The notes under the pieces are model-generated. The model was not told where the DNA came from. It did not search any database and worked only from the letters and a program-made list of their open reading frames with translations. Of a stretch of 64,000 nt of DNA, positions 7,739 through 16,989 are shown in pieces (the stretch's first letter is position 1; each line of letters starts with the position of its first letter). This DNA is from Corynebacterium pollutisoli (lineage in GTDB: Bacteria > Actinomycetota > Actinomycetes > Mycobacteriales > Mycobacteriaceae), in the NCBI RefSeq assembly GCF_900177745.1, contig NZ_FXAR01000006.1, positions 62,001 to 126,000 of the forward strand, given 5' to 3'. Made by a program: the position numbers and the translations under genes.

Positions 7739-8362
7739 GTGAGCGCAGAACCCGTCTACCTCGACCTCGCCCCCGACTCCGGTGTCGTCCCGCCCGGTGC
7801 CTGGGAGCCCCTGGCCGGCGCCGCCGACACCCACGGCGACGGCCACATCCACATCACCGATGCCGGTCATGTCCGGCTCTACGGCCCCCTGCTTATCGAC
7901 GTCCCCGGCTTCCGCCCCGCGACCACCGTCACCGCGGAGGAAGGCGAGATCGGCTGGCTGGGGCAGACCGACGGTCTGGTCACGCTCGGGGCCGGCCTGC
8001 GCCTGGGGATGATGAGCACGCAGATCGCCCGCATGCTCGACGTGGTGGAGGCACCGGTGCGTCTGTGCCGGGACGGGCTCATCCAGATCGAGGGCCTCGA
8101 GGAGGGCATCGCCGAGCAGGTCGTGCGGGCGCTGGCTCCCCTGGGCCTCATCTTCGACGCCGGGTCCGACCTGCTGCAGGTCTCCGCCTGCGGCAACTGC
8201 GGGCTCGCGCGCTCCGACGTGCATCACGACGCCATGCAGTCCGTCGCGGGTGGCCTGGAGGGGCGCACCCACTTCGCGGGCTGCGAGCAGCGGTGCGGGG
8301 CGCCCGCGGACGAGCACATCGAGTACCTGGCGCTCGGCGAGGGCGAGTACGAGGTCTCCTAG
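7739..8362 (+). CDS. Half-size CobG-like (precorrin-3B synthase / sulfite-nitrite reductase-like) protein
   Basis: The 207-residue protein shows a ferredoxin-like half-domain pattern (GDGHIHITDAGHVRLYG) followed by a Cys region with SACGNCGLARSD and GCEQRCGAP. That resembles the Fe-S/siroheme cysteine sets of nitrite and sulfite reductases and CobG, but it is about half the length of a complete enzyme. TACAAT ends 8 nt before the GTG at 7739, suggesting a leaderless transcript. No other cobalamin genes lie nearby. It could be a degenerate or specialised Fe-S/siroheme protein; precorrin-3B synthase activity is not assured. Confidence 0.6.
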   Translation: MSAEPVYLDLAPDSGVVPPGAWEPLAGAADTHGDGHIHITDAGHVRLYGPLLIDVPGFRPATTVTAEEGEIGWLGQTDGLVTLGAGLRLGMMSTQIARMLDVVEAPVRLCRDGLIQIEGLEEGIAEQVVRALAPLGLIFDAGSDLLQVSACGNCGLARSDVHHDAMQSVAGGLEGRTHFAGCEQRCGAPADEHIEYLALGEGEYEVS

Positions 8363-9078
8363 CGGGGCATCCGGCGCCAGATCGGGCGCGGCACGACGCG
8401 CATGACCCAGGCCAGCAGGCGCAGGCGGCGCGGGATCCACAGGGTCCGGGAGCCGCGTCCGGTGCGGATCTCGTCGGCGACGGCGGCGGCGACCTCCGCC
8501 GGGGTGACCGACAGCGGGGCCGGATCCATCCCCTCGGTCATGGAGCCGATGACGAATCCGGGGCGCGCGGTGACCAGGCGGAGCCCGCTGCCGTGGAGGC
8601 GGTCGGACAGACCCTGGCAGAAGGCGTCGAGGCCGGCCTTGGTGGAGCCGTAGACGTAGTTCGCCCGCCGCGCCCGCCACCCGGCGATGGAGGAGAACGC
8701 GACGATCTCCCCCTGCGGCAGCAGATCCGCGAGCACCGTGAGCATGGAGACCTGCGCCGTGTAGTCGATGGTGGCGATCTCCGCGGCATGGGCCTCGTCG
8801 TGCTCCGCCCGGGCCTGGTCACCGAGGATGCCGAAGGCCACGATGGCGGTGGTCACTCCCCCGGTGAGCTCGATCGCCTGCTCCACGAGGGCGCGGTGGG
8901 AGGCCAGGTCGGTGGCCTCGAAGGGCAGGTGGTGGACGGCTGTTGCGCCGGCGTCGAGAAGCATCTGTTCCGCGGGCCGCCGCCGGGCGGCGAGCACGAC
9001 CTCGCGACCGGCGCACAGTCGGGAGGCGAGTTCGCGGCCGATGTCGGAGGTGCCGCCGAGGAGCAGGATGCCGTTCAT
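8359..9078 (-). CDS. Short-chain dehydrogenase/reductase, DprE2-like
   Basis: The 239-residue Rossmann enzyme has a GGTSDIG nucleotide-binding motif at residues 8-14, a Ser in FSSIAGWRARR and the catalytic pair in YGSTK. The GGTSxIG form and basic C-terminal helix (PRRLRLLAWVMRVVPRP) resemble DprE2, which makes decaprenyl-phosphoryl-arabinose for the cell wall. No DprE1 partner is adjacent, so this may be a paralogue with another substrate. It converges with the CobG-like gene, sharing 4 bp at the stop codons. It starts 3 bp after the stop of the dioxygenase gene, so the two may share a transcript. Confidence 0.78.
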   Translation of the reverse strand: MNGILLLGGTSDIGRELASRLCAGREVVLAARRRPAEQMLLDAGATAVHHLPFEATDLASHRALVEQAIELTGGVTTAIVAFGILGDQARAEHDEAHAAEIATIDYTAQVSMLTVLADLLPQGEIVAFSSIAGWRARRANYVYGSTKAGLDAFCQGLSDRLHGSGLRLVTARPGFVIGSMTEGMDPAPLSVTPAEVAAAVADEIRTGRGSRTLWIPRRLRLLAWVMRVVPRPIWRRMPR

Positions 9079-9081
9079 GCT

Positions 9082-9855
9082 CTACGACGCTACCCGGTAG
9101 CCCGTCATCGACAGCGATCCCATCGTGCGACGGTCGTTGAACACGTCGACGCTGCCGCCGGTCGCCGCGCTGACGCCCGCGATGTAGGCCAACGGGAGGA
9201 AGTGGTCCGGGGTGGGGACGGCGCGGGTGTAACCGGCGTGCTCCCGGAGGGAGGCGAGGCGGTCGGGATCGCCGAGCATGATGTCGCGGGCGGCCTCGTC
9301 GAACTCGTCGGCCCAGGCGAAACCGGTGTCGCCGCCGTGCCAGTCGACGAGCGAGAGGTTGTGCACGACGTTGCCGGAGCCGACGATGAGGACGTCGTGC
9401 TCGGTGGCCAGGCGCGCCAGGCGGGTGCCCAGATCGTAGTGCTCGGACAGGGGCTTGGTGGCGTCGATGGACAGCTGCACGACGGGGATGTCGGCCTCCG
9501 GGTACATGTGCTTGAGCACGGACCAGGTGCCGTGGTCGAGGCCCCAGTCGTGGTCGTTCTGCACGAGGGTCGGCTTCGCTACGTCGCGCACCAGCTCCGC
9601 GATCTCGGGATCACCCGGGGCGTTGTACTGGACGTCGAAAAGCTCCTGGGGGAAGCCGTGGAAGTCGTGGATGGTGCGGGGATCGGACATGGCCGTGACG
9701 CCGGTCCCCCTCGTGTACCAGTGGGCGGAGACGGCGAGGATGGCGCGCGGGGTGGTGCCCTCCCCCAGCGCGGACCAGGTGCGGGTGAAGTCGTTGTCCT
9801 CGATGGCGTTCATCGGGGTGCCGTGTCCGACGAAGAGAGCGCGGGTGGTGCTCAT
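9082..9855 (-). CDS. LigB/YgiD-type class III extradiol dioxygenase
   Basis: The product has 257 residues from ATG at 9855, which has GAGGTAG upstream; the longer frame to 9984 would overlap the peptidase. It matches the DODA family: GHGTP with His11, SAHW with His45, a C-terminal histidine in GNVVHNLSL, and the LPLAYIAG segment. Relatives open DOPA or other catechols between adjacent carbons with a metal ion. It starts 6 nt after the M24 peptidase stop, so it is cotranscribed. The physiological substrate is unknown. Confidence 0.85.
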   Translation of the reverse strand: MSTTRALFVGHGTPMNAIEDNDFTRTWSALGEGTTPRAILAVSAHWYTRGTGVTAMSDPRTIHDFHGFPQELFDVQYNAPGDPEIAELVRDVAKPTLVQNDHDWGLDHGTWSVLKHMYPEADIPVVQLSIDATKPLSEHYDLGTRLARLATEHDVLIVGSGNVVHNLSLVDWHGGDTGFAWADEFDEAARDIMLGDPDRLASLREHAGYTRAVPTPDHFLPLAYIAGVSAATGGSVDVFNDRRTMGSLSMTGYRVAS

Positions 9856-9860
9856 GGTGT

Positions 9861-10970
9861 CTACCTCAGTTCGCGTTGTTGATGTGACAGCGATTCTACG
9901 CCATCTGCGGACACAACAACAATGTCCTCGAGCCGCATTCCCCACCGCCCCGGCAGATAGATGCCCGGCTCGATGGAGAAGCACATCCCCGGCTCCAGGA
10001 CCAGGTCGTTTCCGGCCATGATGTAGGGCTCCTCATGCGTGGACAGCCCGATGCCGTGTCCGGTGCGGTGGATGAAATACTCCCCGTAGCCGGCCTCCGC
10101 GATGACCTCGCGGGCGGCCCGGTCCACCGACTCCGCCGTCACCCCGGGACGCGCCTGCCGCATCGCCGCCGCGTGGGCCGCCTGCAGGACCCCGTAGGCC
10201 GCGGCGGCATCGGCCGGGGCCTCCCCGGCGCCGCCCACGACGTAGGTGCGTGTCGAGTCCGAGTGATAACCCGGACCCCGCGTGCCGCCCACGTCGACGA
10301 CCACCACGTCACCCGTCTCCAACACCCGCGCCGAATGGGAGTGGTGCGGATTCGCCCCGTTCGGCCCCGACCCCACGATGACGAAGTCCACCACATCATG
10401 TTCCTTGAGGATGAGGGCCTGCAGATCCGCCGCCACCTGGTTCTCCGTGCGCCCCTCCCGCAGCAGCGACGGCACCCGCTCCTGCACCCGGTCGATGGCC
10501 GCCGCGGCCAGCGCCAGCTGCTCGATCTCCGCCTCGTCCTTCCGCATGAACAGCTCCTTGAGGGTGGTGGCGGCGGGGAGGGTGGGGGCGTCGAGAAGCT
10601 CCTGGAGACGCAGCACATGCAGCGTGGTCAACGAGGATCCCAACGCCACCGGACCGTCGTCGAGCACCGCCACGGCACGGGCGTGCGCGTCATCCCCGTC
10701 GACCCAGCCGCTGATGAGCACATCCAGGTGTGGCAGCGCCGACAGCGCCAGATCCCCGATGTCCGTCTGCGGGGCCAGCAGCACCGGCCGCCCCTCCACC
10801 GGGACCACCAACGCCGTGAGCCGCTCATGCGAGGACAGCCAGGACCCGGTGAGATAGGCCAGTTCCGGACCCGTCCCGATGACGAGCCCCGCGAGCCCCT
10901 GCTCACGGCAGAGCTCCGCGGCGCGGGCGAGGCGGGTGGCGTACACGTCGGTGGGAAACAGATCAGTCAT
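9861..10970 (-). CDS. M24 family Xaa-Pro dipeptidase / aminopeptidase
   Basis: This protein of about 369 residues has the pita-bread metallopeptidase fold. Metal ligands appear in VVVDVGGTRGPGYHSDSTR (two Asp), RTGHGIGLSTHEEP (His), SIEPGIYLPG (Glu) and MRLEDIV (Glu), in the usual order. It would remove N-terminal residues before proline or cleave Xaa-Pro dipeptides. The N-terminal domain (about 130 residues) is creatinase-like. ATG at 10970 or 10979 could start it. It is divergent from the trypsin-like protease. Confidence 0.88.
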   Translation of the reverse strand: MTDLFPTDVYATRLARAAELCREQGLAGLVIGTGPELAYLTGSWLSSHERLTALVVPVEGRPVLLAPQTDIGDLALSALPHLDVLISGWVDGDDAHARAVAVLDDGPVALGSSLTTLHVLRLQELLDAPTLPAATTLKELFMRKDEAEIEQLALAAAAIDRVQERVPSLLREGRTENQVAADLQALILKEHDVVDFVIVGSGPNGANPHHSHSARVLETGDVVVVDVGGTRGPGYHSDSTRTYVVGGAGEAPADAAAAYGVLQAAHAAAMRQARPGVTAESVDRAAREVIAEAGYGEYFIHRTGHGIGLSTHEEPYIMAGNDLVLEPGMCFSIEPGIYLPGRWGMRLEDIVVVSADGVESLSHQQRELR

Positions 10971-10999
10971 GTCCCCCATCGTAGGTACGCTGGGAAAGC

Positions 11000-11608
11000 G
11001 TGTCGCACGCCATCACCGTCCGCCTCAGCTCCGGCCGCTCCTACTGCTCGGGAGTGCTCATCTCCCCCGACCTCACGGGCGGCGAGGCCACCACCGAATA
11101 CGTGCTCAGCTGCGCCCACTTCCTGCGCGAGCGCACCGGGGAGATCAAGGTTGGCGGGGCCTTCTTCCACGCCCGCATCCGCGGCGCCGTGCGCATCCCC
11201 CGCACCGACATCGCCGTCCTCCGGATGGACCGCCCGTCACCACCGAAGCAGCTCCTCCGCTTATCGACGCACGGTGCCCCCTGGCTCGCCCCCACCCGCA
11301 CCGAAGGCTTCGGGAAGAGCTGGCACCGCAAGCGGGAGCGTTTCGGGCGGGTCATCGCGCGCACCCCCTTCGCGCTGGGCCGCAATCTGGCGACCTTCGT
11401 CACCTCCGCCGCGATCCTCCACAACAACCCCAAGGCCGTCAAGGGCGACTCCGGCGGGCCCGTCATCATCGGGGATGAGGTCGTGGCGGTGCAGTCGATG
11501 ATCACCGACCCCTTCGGCGCCAACACCGGACTGGCCACCGTCGCCCAGGTGGCCGCCCACCGGCGGGCCATCCGGGCGGCGGTGGAGGCGCTGGAGGAGG
11601 CCTACTAG
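11000..11608 (+). CDS. Trypsin-like serine protease without signal peptide
   Basis: The 202-residue protein has a chymotrypsin-type triad: His40 in VLSCAHFL, Asp70 in RTDIAVLR and Ser151 in KGDSGGPV, with correct order and spacing. Unlike most bacterial members it lacks any N-terminal hydrophobic segment, and the barrel starts directly at ITVRLSSG. TACGCT ends 8 nt before the GTG at 11000, so the transcript is probably leaderless and no coding sequence is missing upstream. It may therefore act in the cytoplasm or be exported by a non-Sec route. The substrate is unknown. The unusual TTA leucine codon in the frame lies within a copy of the dispersed motif. Confidence 0.8.
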   Translation: MSHAITVRLSSGRSYCSGVLISPDLTGGEATTEYVLSCAHFLRERTGEIKVGGAFFHARIRGAVRIPRTDIAVLRMDRPSPPKQLLRLSTHGAPWLAPTRTEGFGKSWHRKRERFGRVIARTPFALGRNLATFVTSAAILHNNPKAVKGDSGGPVIIGDEVVAVQSMITDPFGANTGLATVAQVAAHRRAIRAAVEALEEAY

Positions 11609-11623
11609 CCGTCAGGAGCGCCC

Positions 11624-11682
11624 GAAGAGGCCGCGAAGTCCCCTCATCGACGCCGAAAAGGAGGCTTCGCGGTCTACTCTTC
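11624..11682. terminator. Imperfect long stem between convergent genes
   Basis: GAAGAG-GC-CGCGAAG at 11624-11638 pairs with CTTCGCGG-TCTA-CTCTTC at 11665-11682, interrupted by a bulge. The element lies between the convergent protease and helicase genes and may end both transcripts, though it lacks a clear T-tract. Confidence 0.4.
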
Positions 11683-11706
11683 CGCCCGGGACGGTTCAGC
11701 GGACCC

Positions 11707-14493
11707 CTAGCTGCCGATGGCGACGACACCGCGACGGATGGCGTCGATCGCGCGGCGCGCATTGGCCTGTACATCATCGGTGTAGGCGGTCTTGGCCACC
11801 TGACCCAGCAGGTCCATGACCTGGCGGCACCAGCGGACGAAGTCGCCCGGGGTCATCTCCGCACCCGACTCCGCGGCGGCGGCGAGGCAGTAACCGAGCG
11901 GGGCGCCGGCCGCCCACTGGTGCATGGCCAGCGCGAAACCGGCCTCCGGCTCGCGGGTGACGGGCAGCCGGTGACGCTGCTCGTCCGCGGCCAGTTCCTG
12001 CCAGATCCGCACGGTGGCGTCCATCGCCTCGGCCATGCGGTCGGTGGCGGCGTTCGCCTCACCGCCGAAGTCCTTGCGGTTCTCGAACGTGCACAGCGAC
12101 ACCACGCCCGCCAGTTCCGCCGGGTCGAGTTCGTTCCAGATGCCGCGGCGCAGGCACTGGGCGACGAGCAGGTCGGACTCGTTGTGGATCTGGGAGAGCA
12201 GCTCGCCCTCCGGGGTGATCACCGGCACGCGGTCCGGGCCGGTGCCCTCGAACTCGACGTAGCTCATCTCGGAGAGCAGGCCGATGATGCGCTCGAAGTG
12301 GCGGCCGAGGGTGTCGGTGGCCTTCTCCACGCGCGCGTTGAGGCGCGTCAGCTCCCGCTCGCGGCGGGCCAGCTTCTCCCCCACCCGCGCCAGCTGCTCG
12401 CGGTCGGTGGCCGGCCACGCATGGACCGGGTGGTTGCGCATGGCCTCCCGCAGAGCGACGACCTTCTTGGAGTCTCGCACCCGAGCGTTCTGGCGCATCT
12501 TCTTCGGGCGTGTGAAGCTGTTCCGCTGGAACTGGTCGACGATGTAGCGGGTGTTGCGCCGCGGGTTGTCCAGCACCCTGCGCGGCAGCTTCATGCGGCC
12601 GATGGTCTGGGGCGGGTTGTTGAAGGAGGAGGCGTCGATGCGCCCGGACCATCCCTGTTCGGTGGTGACCCACGGACGCGGGTCACGCGTCTGGTTCGCC
12701 GGGGTGACCACGACGGCCAGCACCGGGTGCTTCCGCCCCGGCATGACGATGACGTCCCCGAGCTGCAGCCTGCCGAGGAGCGTGACGGTCTCCAGCTGCC
12801 GCTGCTCGAGGGAGTGCACGCGGGAGGCCTTCTCCTCCTCACTGAGATCGCGGCGCAGCTGCATGTACTCCATGAGCATGTCCGCGGGGTCCTCCCCGTC
12901 GCGGACGGGCGGGGCGAAGGTGGCGATGGCGTCGAAAAGCTGCGAGCGCAGCTCGCGGACCCGGTGCTCGGCCTGCTCGATCTTGCGGACGTCGTCGACG
13001 ACGGACCCGTCGGCCTGGTACTGCGCGAAGGACTTCTCCAGCAGGCGCAGGGAGGGCTCGAAACCGATCATGCCGAGGAGGTTGACGGCCATGTTGTAGC
13101 CGGGCGCGAAGGTGGAGATGAGCGGGTACATGCGTGTCGACGCCAGGCCGGCCACCGACCGCGGGTCCATCGCCGGGGTCCACTGGACGACGGCGTGACC
13201 GATGACGTCGATGCCGCGGCGGCCCGCACGGCCGGTGAGCTGCGTGTACTGGCCCGGGGTGAGCTCGACGTGGCCCTCGCCGTCGAACTTGACCAGCTTC
13301 TCCAGCACGACGGACCGCGCCGGCATGTTGATGCCCAGGGCCAGGGTCTCGGTGGCGAAGACCATGCGCACCAGCCCCTGCACGAAGAGCTTCTCGACGA
13401 TGTGCTTGAACGCCGGCAGCATGCCCGCGTGGTGGGCGGCGAAACCCCGCTTGAGGGCGGCCTTCCACTGGGAGAACTGCAGGACCTCCAGGTCCTCCTC
13501 CGGGATGCCCTCGACGCCGGCGTCGATGATCTCCTCGATCCTCTGCGACTCCTCGTGATCGGTGAGGACCAGGTTGGAGCGCAGGCACTGGAAGAGCGCA
13601 CCGTCACAGCCGGCGCGGGAGAAGATGAAGGTGATCGCCGGGAGCATGTCGCGGCCCTGCAGCACGCGGATGACGTCGGGACGTCCCACCGGCTTCTGCC
13701 GGTCCTCCGGGCGCTTGATGCCGGAACGGCGACCCGCGGCGCGGGCCCGGAAACCCCGCCCGGACTCGTAGTCGGCGCGGCCCTCCTCCGCTTCGTCCGC
13801 CTGGATGCGGTTGATGACGTGCTCCAGCTCCCGGTTGACCTCCCCGCCGGTGCCGGGCTCGAACAGCGGGTAGATCTTGCGCCCCACCATCATCCACTGC
13901 TCGAGCGGCACAGGACGCTGGTCGGTCACGATGACCTTCGTGTCACCGCGCACGGTGGACAGCCAGTCACCGAACTCCTCCGAGTTCGACACCGTGGCCG
14001 ACAAGCCGATGATGTTCACCGACTCGTCGAGGTTGAGGATGACCTCCTCCCACACGGCGCCCCGCTCCCGGTCCGCCAGATAGTGGATCTCGTCCATGAC
14101 CACGTGGCTGAGTCGGTCAAGCGTCGGGGAGCCCGCGTAGATCATGTTGCGCAGGACCTCGGTGGTCATGACGACGATCTCCGCATTCGAGTTGATCGAC
14201 ACGTCACCGGTGAGCAGGCCGACGACGTCCTCGCCGTAGTCCTCGCGCAGGTCGTTGAACTTCTGGTTACTCAGTGCCTTGATCGGCGTGGTGTAGAAGC
14301 ACTTCGTGCCCTGCGACAGTGCCAGGGAGACCGCGAACTCGCCGACGACCGTCTTACCGGCACCGGTCGGCGCACAGACGAGAACCCCGTGGCCCTCCTC
14401 CACCGCCCGGCAGCCCTCCAGCTGGAAATCATCGAGAGGGAAGGAGAAGCGGGCGGCGAACTCCGAGAGGTGAGTGACATGCATGTCGTTCAT
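11707..14493 (-). CDS. helY: Ski2/Mtr4-like DEAD-box helicase (HelY family)
   Basis: The 928-residue SF2 RNA helicase has Walker A APTGAGKT (residues 41-48), the DEIH box (134-137), LSATVSN, the QLTGRAGRRGID motif VI and a C-terminal DSHCT-type helical domain with a KOW-like arch insertion. Relatives unwind structured RNA during turnover; in actinobacteria this gene follows the tat/paf cluster. ATG at 14493 was chosen because the frame farther upstream runs through tatC in another frame. It is separated from tatC by a hairpin, so it probably has its own promoter. Confidence 0.92.
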   Translation of the reverse strand: MNDMHVTHLSEFAARFSFPLDDFQLEGCRAVEEGHGVLVCAPTGAGKTVVGEFAVSLALSQGTKCFYTTPIKALSNQKFNDLREDYGEDVVGLLTGDVSINSNAEIVVMTTEVLRNMIYAGSPTLDRLSHVVMDEIHYLADRERGAVWEEVILNLDESVNIIGLSATVSNSEEFGDWLSTVRGDTKVIVTDQRPVPLEQWMMVGRKIYPLFEPGTGGEVNRELEHVINRIQADEAEEGRADYESGRGFRARAAGRRSGIKRPEDRQKPVGRPDVIRVLQGRDMLPAITFIFSRAGCDGALFQCLRSNLVLTDHEESQRIEEIIDAGVEGIPEEDLEVLQFSQWKAALKRGFAAHHAGMLPAFKHIVEKLFVQGLVRMVFATETLALGINMPARSVVLEKLVKFDGEGHVELTPGQYTQLTGRAGRRGIDVIGHAVVQWTPAMDPRSVAGLASTRMYPLISTFAPGYNMAVNLLGMIGFEPSLRLLEKSFAQYQADGSVVDDVRKIEQAEHRVRELRSQLFDAIATFAPPVRDGEDPADMLMEYMQLRRDLSEEEKASRVHSLEQRQLETVTLLGRLQLGDVIVMPGRKHPVLAVVVTPANQTRDPRPWVTTEQGWSGRIDASSFNNPPQTIGRMKLPRRVLDNPRRNTRYIVDQFQRNSFTRPKKMRQNARVRDSKKVVALREAMRNHPVHAWPATDREQLARVGEKLARRERELTRLNARVEKATDTLGRHFERIIGLLSEMSYVEFEGTGPDRVPVITPEGELLSQIHNESDLLVAQCLRRGIWNELDPAELAGVVSLCTFENRKDFGGEANAATDRMAEAMDATVRIWQELAADEQRHRLPVTREPEAGFALAMHQWAAGAPLGYCLAAAAESGAEMTPGDFVRWCRQVMDLLGQVAKTAYTDDVQANARRAIDAIRRGVVAIGS

Positions 14494-14557
14494 GAGACCC
14501 ACGTTACTGAAAACGCCGGTCCGGGCTCGAGGCCCCCGGACGCACCGACGGAAACAC

Positions 14558-14580
14558 CCCGTGACCAGGAAGGTCACGGG
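14558..14580 (-). terminator. Intrinsic terminator after tatC
   Basis: CCCGTGACC and GGTCACGGG form a perfect 9-bp stem around a 5-nt loop just beyond the tatC stop; on the minus strand it is followed by a short T-containing stretch. It marks the end of the arc-to-tatC run. Confidence 0.75.
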
Positions 14581-14588
14581 TGGGATCA

Positions 14589-15575
14589 CTACAGCACGTC
14601 GTCGAAACCGCTCGTGTGCGTCGGGCGCGGGGCGTCGACCGGGGCGGGACGGGAGATCGGCGCCGGGGCGTCCGTGCCGCCGGGGGCGGTGTTGAGCGGG
14701 GAGGCGGACTCGTCGTCGAGGTCCATCCACTCGGGGCGCTCCCGCTGGCGCTTCTTGTCGTTGATGCGGGTGAACTGTATCGCCATCTCCACAAGCAGCA
14801 CCAGGCAGGCCGCCAGCACCACCATGGAGAAGGGGTCCTGGCCCGGGGTCATGAACGCGGCGAAGACGAAGAGGATGAGGATGATCATCCGTCGCTTCTC
14901 CTTGAGCGTCTGGTACTCGAGGACTCCGACGATGTTGAGCATGATGATGATCAGCGGCACCTCGAAGCTGACACCGAAGATGACCAGCAGGCCGAGGAGG
15001 AAGTTGTAGTAGTCCTGGCCCGTCAGGGCCGACACCGCGAACTCCGTGCCCATCGTCATGAGGAACTCGAGGGCGAAGCCGACGATGAAGTAGGCGATGA
15101 GAGCGCCCAGCACGAAGAGCGTGACGGCCAGCGTCACGAACGTGAACGTCGAGCGCCGCTCCTTCTTGTGCAGACCCGGGACGATGAACGCCCAGATCTG
15201 GTAGAGCCACACCGGGGAGGACAGGACGAGACCGGCCAGCGCACCCACCTTGAGGCGGAGCATGAACATTTCGAAGGGGCGGGTGGCCAGCAGGCGGCAC
15301 TCCCCGTCGCGGGTGAAGTCTGCGCGTGACTCCGGCGGCAGCTCACAGTAGGGCCCGCGGAGGATCTCACCGAGCGGCATCGTCCCGAAGGGGGCGTGCT
15401 GGTACCAGATGAAGCCGACGATCGTGCCCGCGAGGAGTGCGAGCAACGAGATGATGACCCGGCGGCGCAGCTCCTGGAGGTGCTCCACCAGGGACATGTC
15501 ACCGGTGGGCGACTTCTTCTTCTTTTTCCTGCTGAACCGCAGACGGCGCCGGGTGGCGTCACCGGTCTGGGACAT
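14589..15575 (-). CDS. tatC: Sec-independent translocase subunit TatC
   Basis: This 328-residue polytopic membrane protein is the receptor core of the Tat pathway, which exports folded proteins. Diagnostic parts are the amphipathic MSLVEHLQELRRRVIIS segment before the first helix, GLHKKERRSTFTFV, and six hydrophobic helices. The N-terminus is extended by a lysine-rich stretch (SRKKKKKSP) and the C-terminus by a Pro/Ala-rich cytoplasmic tail, both common in corynebacteria. It follows tatA by 20 nt. Confidence 0.96.
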   Translation of the reverse strand: MSQTGDATRRRLRFSRKKKKKSPTGDMSLVEHLQELRRRVIISLLALLAGTIVGFIWYQHAPFGTMPLGEILRGPYCELPPESRADFTRDGECRLLATRPFEMFMLRLKVGALAGLVLSSPVWLYQIWAFIVPGLHKKERRSTFTFVTLAVTLFVLGALIAYFIVGFALEFLMTMGTEFAVSALTGQDYYNFLLGLLVIFGVSFEVPLIIIMLNIVGVLEYQTLKEKRRMIILILFVFAAFMTPGQDPFSMVVLAACLVLLVEMAIQFTRINDKKRQRERPEWMDLDDESASPLNTAPGGTDAPAPISRPAPVDAPRPTHTSGFDDVL

Positions 15576-15595
15576 CGTGGATTACGTCCCCTGCC

Positions 15596-15976
15596 CTACT
15601 GGTTCGGGTTCTGCTGACCCGGCTGGTTCGGGTGCTGGGGGTGCTGCGTGTTCTGTGGGCCGGGCTGACCCGGGTACGGCTGACCCTGCTGCGGCTGCTG
15701 GTAGCCCGGCATCGGCTGCTGGCGCGGCTCGTAGTTCGGGTTCGGCTGGTTCTGCGGCTGATCCCAGAAATCCTGCTGGGGCTGCGGCGGGGCGATCTGA
15801 CCCTGCTGAGGCTGCTGCGGCTGCGGCTGATCGTCGTTGCCCATCTCCTTGACCTCGGACTTGAAGATGCGCATCGAGCGGCCGATGGAGCGGGCCGCGT
15901 CGGGAAGCTTCTTCGCGCCGAACAGCAGGACGACGACGAGCACGATGATCAGGATTTCCCAGGGGCCGGGAGTCAT
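15596..15976 (-). CDS. tatA: Tat translocase subunit TatA with long Q/P/N-rich tail
   Basis: The 126-residue protein opens with the TatA helix and hinge ([20 protein letters not shown]) and the amphipathic helix [16 protein letters not shown]. The remaining 75 or so residues are almost only Gln, Pro, Asn, Gly and Tyr in short imperfect repeats, presumably a disordered cytoplasmic tail. Tail length varies greatly among corynebacteria. It lies 14 nt after pafC, and the pairing of paf genes with tatAC is conserved in actinobacteria. Confidence 0.96.
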   Translation of the reverse strand: MTPGPWEILIIVLVVVLLFGAKKLPDAARSIGRSMRIFKSEVKEMGNDDQPQPQQPQQGQIAPPQPQQDFWDQPQNQPNPNYEPRQQPMPGYQQPQQGQPYPGQPGPQNTQHPQHPNQPGQQNPNQ

Positions 15977-15990
15977 GTGTGTATTACCTC

Positions 15991-16989
15991 TCAGGAGAAA
16001 GCTCGGTTGGAGTCGAACGTAGAGCCTTGATCATACGCTGTCAACGCGGCAACTGCGCTGCGGCGCACCTCTGCGACGAGGTCCTCCGGACCGGTGACGG
16101 TGAGGCGATCGGACTGGCCGAGAGCGAAGCGGATGAACCAGTCCTGCGAGCCGACGGGCATGCGGGCGTGGACACGGCCGTCGGCGGCCGTCTCCCCCAG
16201 CGTGATGGGGAAATAGTCGGCGAGCCACGTGTGCTGCGGCTGGATGAGCAGCTCCGCCTGCGCGGCGATCATCCGGTAGCCGAAGGGGTCCGCCGGGTCG
16301 AAGGGCAGCTCGTCCAGGTGCGGGGTCGCCGGCTCCGGGAGGATCTCGACGTCGGTCATGCGGTCCGCACGGAAGTTCTTGTGCTGATCGGCGTCGCGGT
16401 CCCAGGCCGTCAGGTAGGTCTCCCCCTCGGTGACGAAGATCTTGGCGGGGTCGACCTCGCGGCGGGTCGTCGTGTCGGAGGACTGCGACCAGTAGGTGAA
16501 CGCCACCCGACGTCCCGCGGTGACCGCTTCGCGCAGGACCTCCTGCGGGGTGGACTCGGCCGGGTCCTCGACGGCGAGGGTGTCGAAGATGGCGACGGCG
16601 CGGTCGTCCATGATCCCGCGGAGCTTGGCCGCCGCCGAGATCACGGCTTCCCTGTCGGTGAGCCCGGGCATGCCCTCCAGCGACTCGAGGGTGAGCAGCA
16701 GGGCGCCGGCCTCGGTCGGGGTGAGACGCAGCGGGCGGTCCATGCCCTGCGAGTTGGTGATGGACACCCGCGTCCAGTCGGCCTCCAGGTCGACGAGCTC
16801 CTCCGGCCACGTGCCGACGCCGCAGCAGCGCAGGCGGTTGATCTCCTCCTGCAGCTCGGCCGGGTCCCGCCCGAGGTCCTTGGCGGCCTCCATGAGGCTG
16901 CGGTCCGGGTGCGCCTGAAAGTACGGCAGGAGGTTGAGGGCGCGGACGATCGAGTCGAGCTTGCCGGCGGAATCGGTGGAACGGCTCAT
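15991..16989 (-). CDS. pafC: WYL-domain transcriptional regulator PafC
   Basis: The 332-residue protein has an N-terminal winged helix (residues about 10-80), a WYL domain recognisable around [20 protein letters not shown] and [21 protein letters not shown], and a C-terminal WCX extension. PafB and PafC form a heterodimer that activates the LexA-independent DNA-damage response in mycobacteria, despite being named for proteasome linkage. ATG at 16989 overlaps the pafB stop by 4 nt, indicating coupled translation and a 1:1 complex. Confidence 0.92.
   Translation of the reverse strand: MSRSTDSAGKLDSIVRALNLLPYFQAHPDRSLMEAAKDLGRDPAELQEEINRLRCCGVGTWPEELVDLEADWTRVSITNSQGMDRPLRLTPTEAGALLLTLESLEGMPGLTDREAVISAAAKLRGIMDDRAVAIFDTLAVEDPAESTPQEVLREAVTAGRRVAFTYWSQSSDTTTRREVDPAKIFVTEGETYLTAWDRDADQHKNFRADRMTDVEILPEPATPHLDELPFDPADPFGYRMIAAQAELLIQPQHTWLADYFPITLGETAADGRVHARMPVGSQDWFIRFALGQSDRLTVTGPEDLVAEVRRSAVAALTAYDQGSTFDSNRAFS

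Noticed and set aside
13604..15300. Extension of the helicase frame upstream into tatC, up to 15300
   Set aside because: The frame stays open, but the region from 14494 on is the tatC gene in another frame, has unrelated composition, and a terminator hairpin lies between. The helicase starts near 14493.
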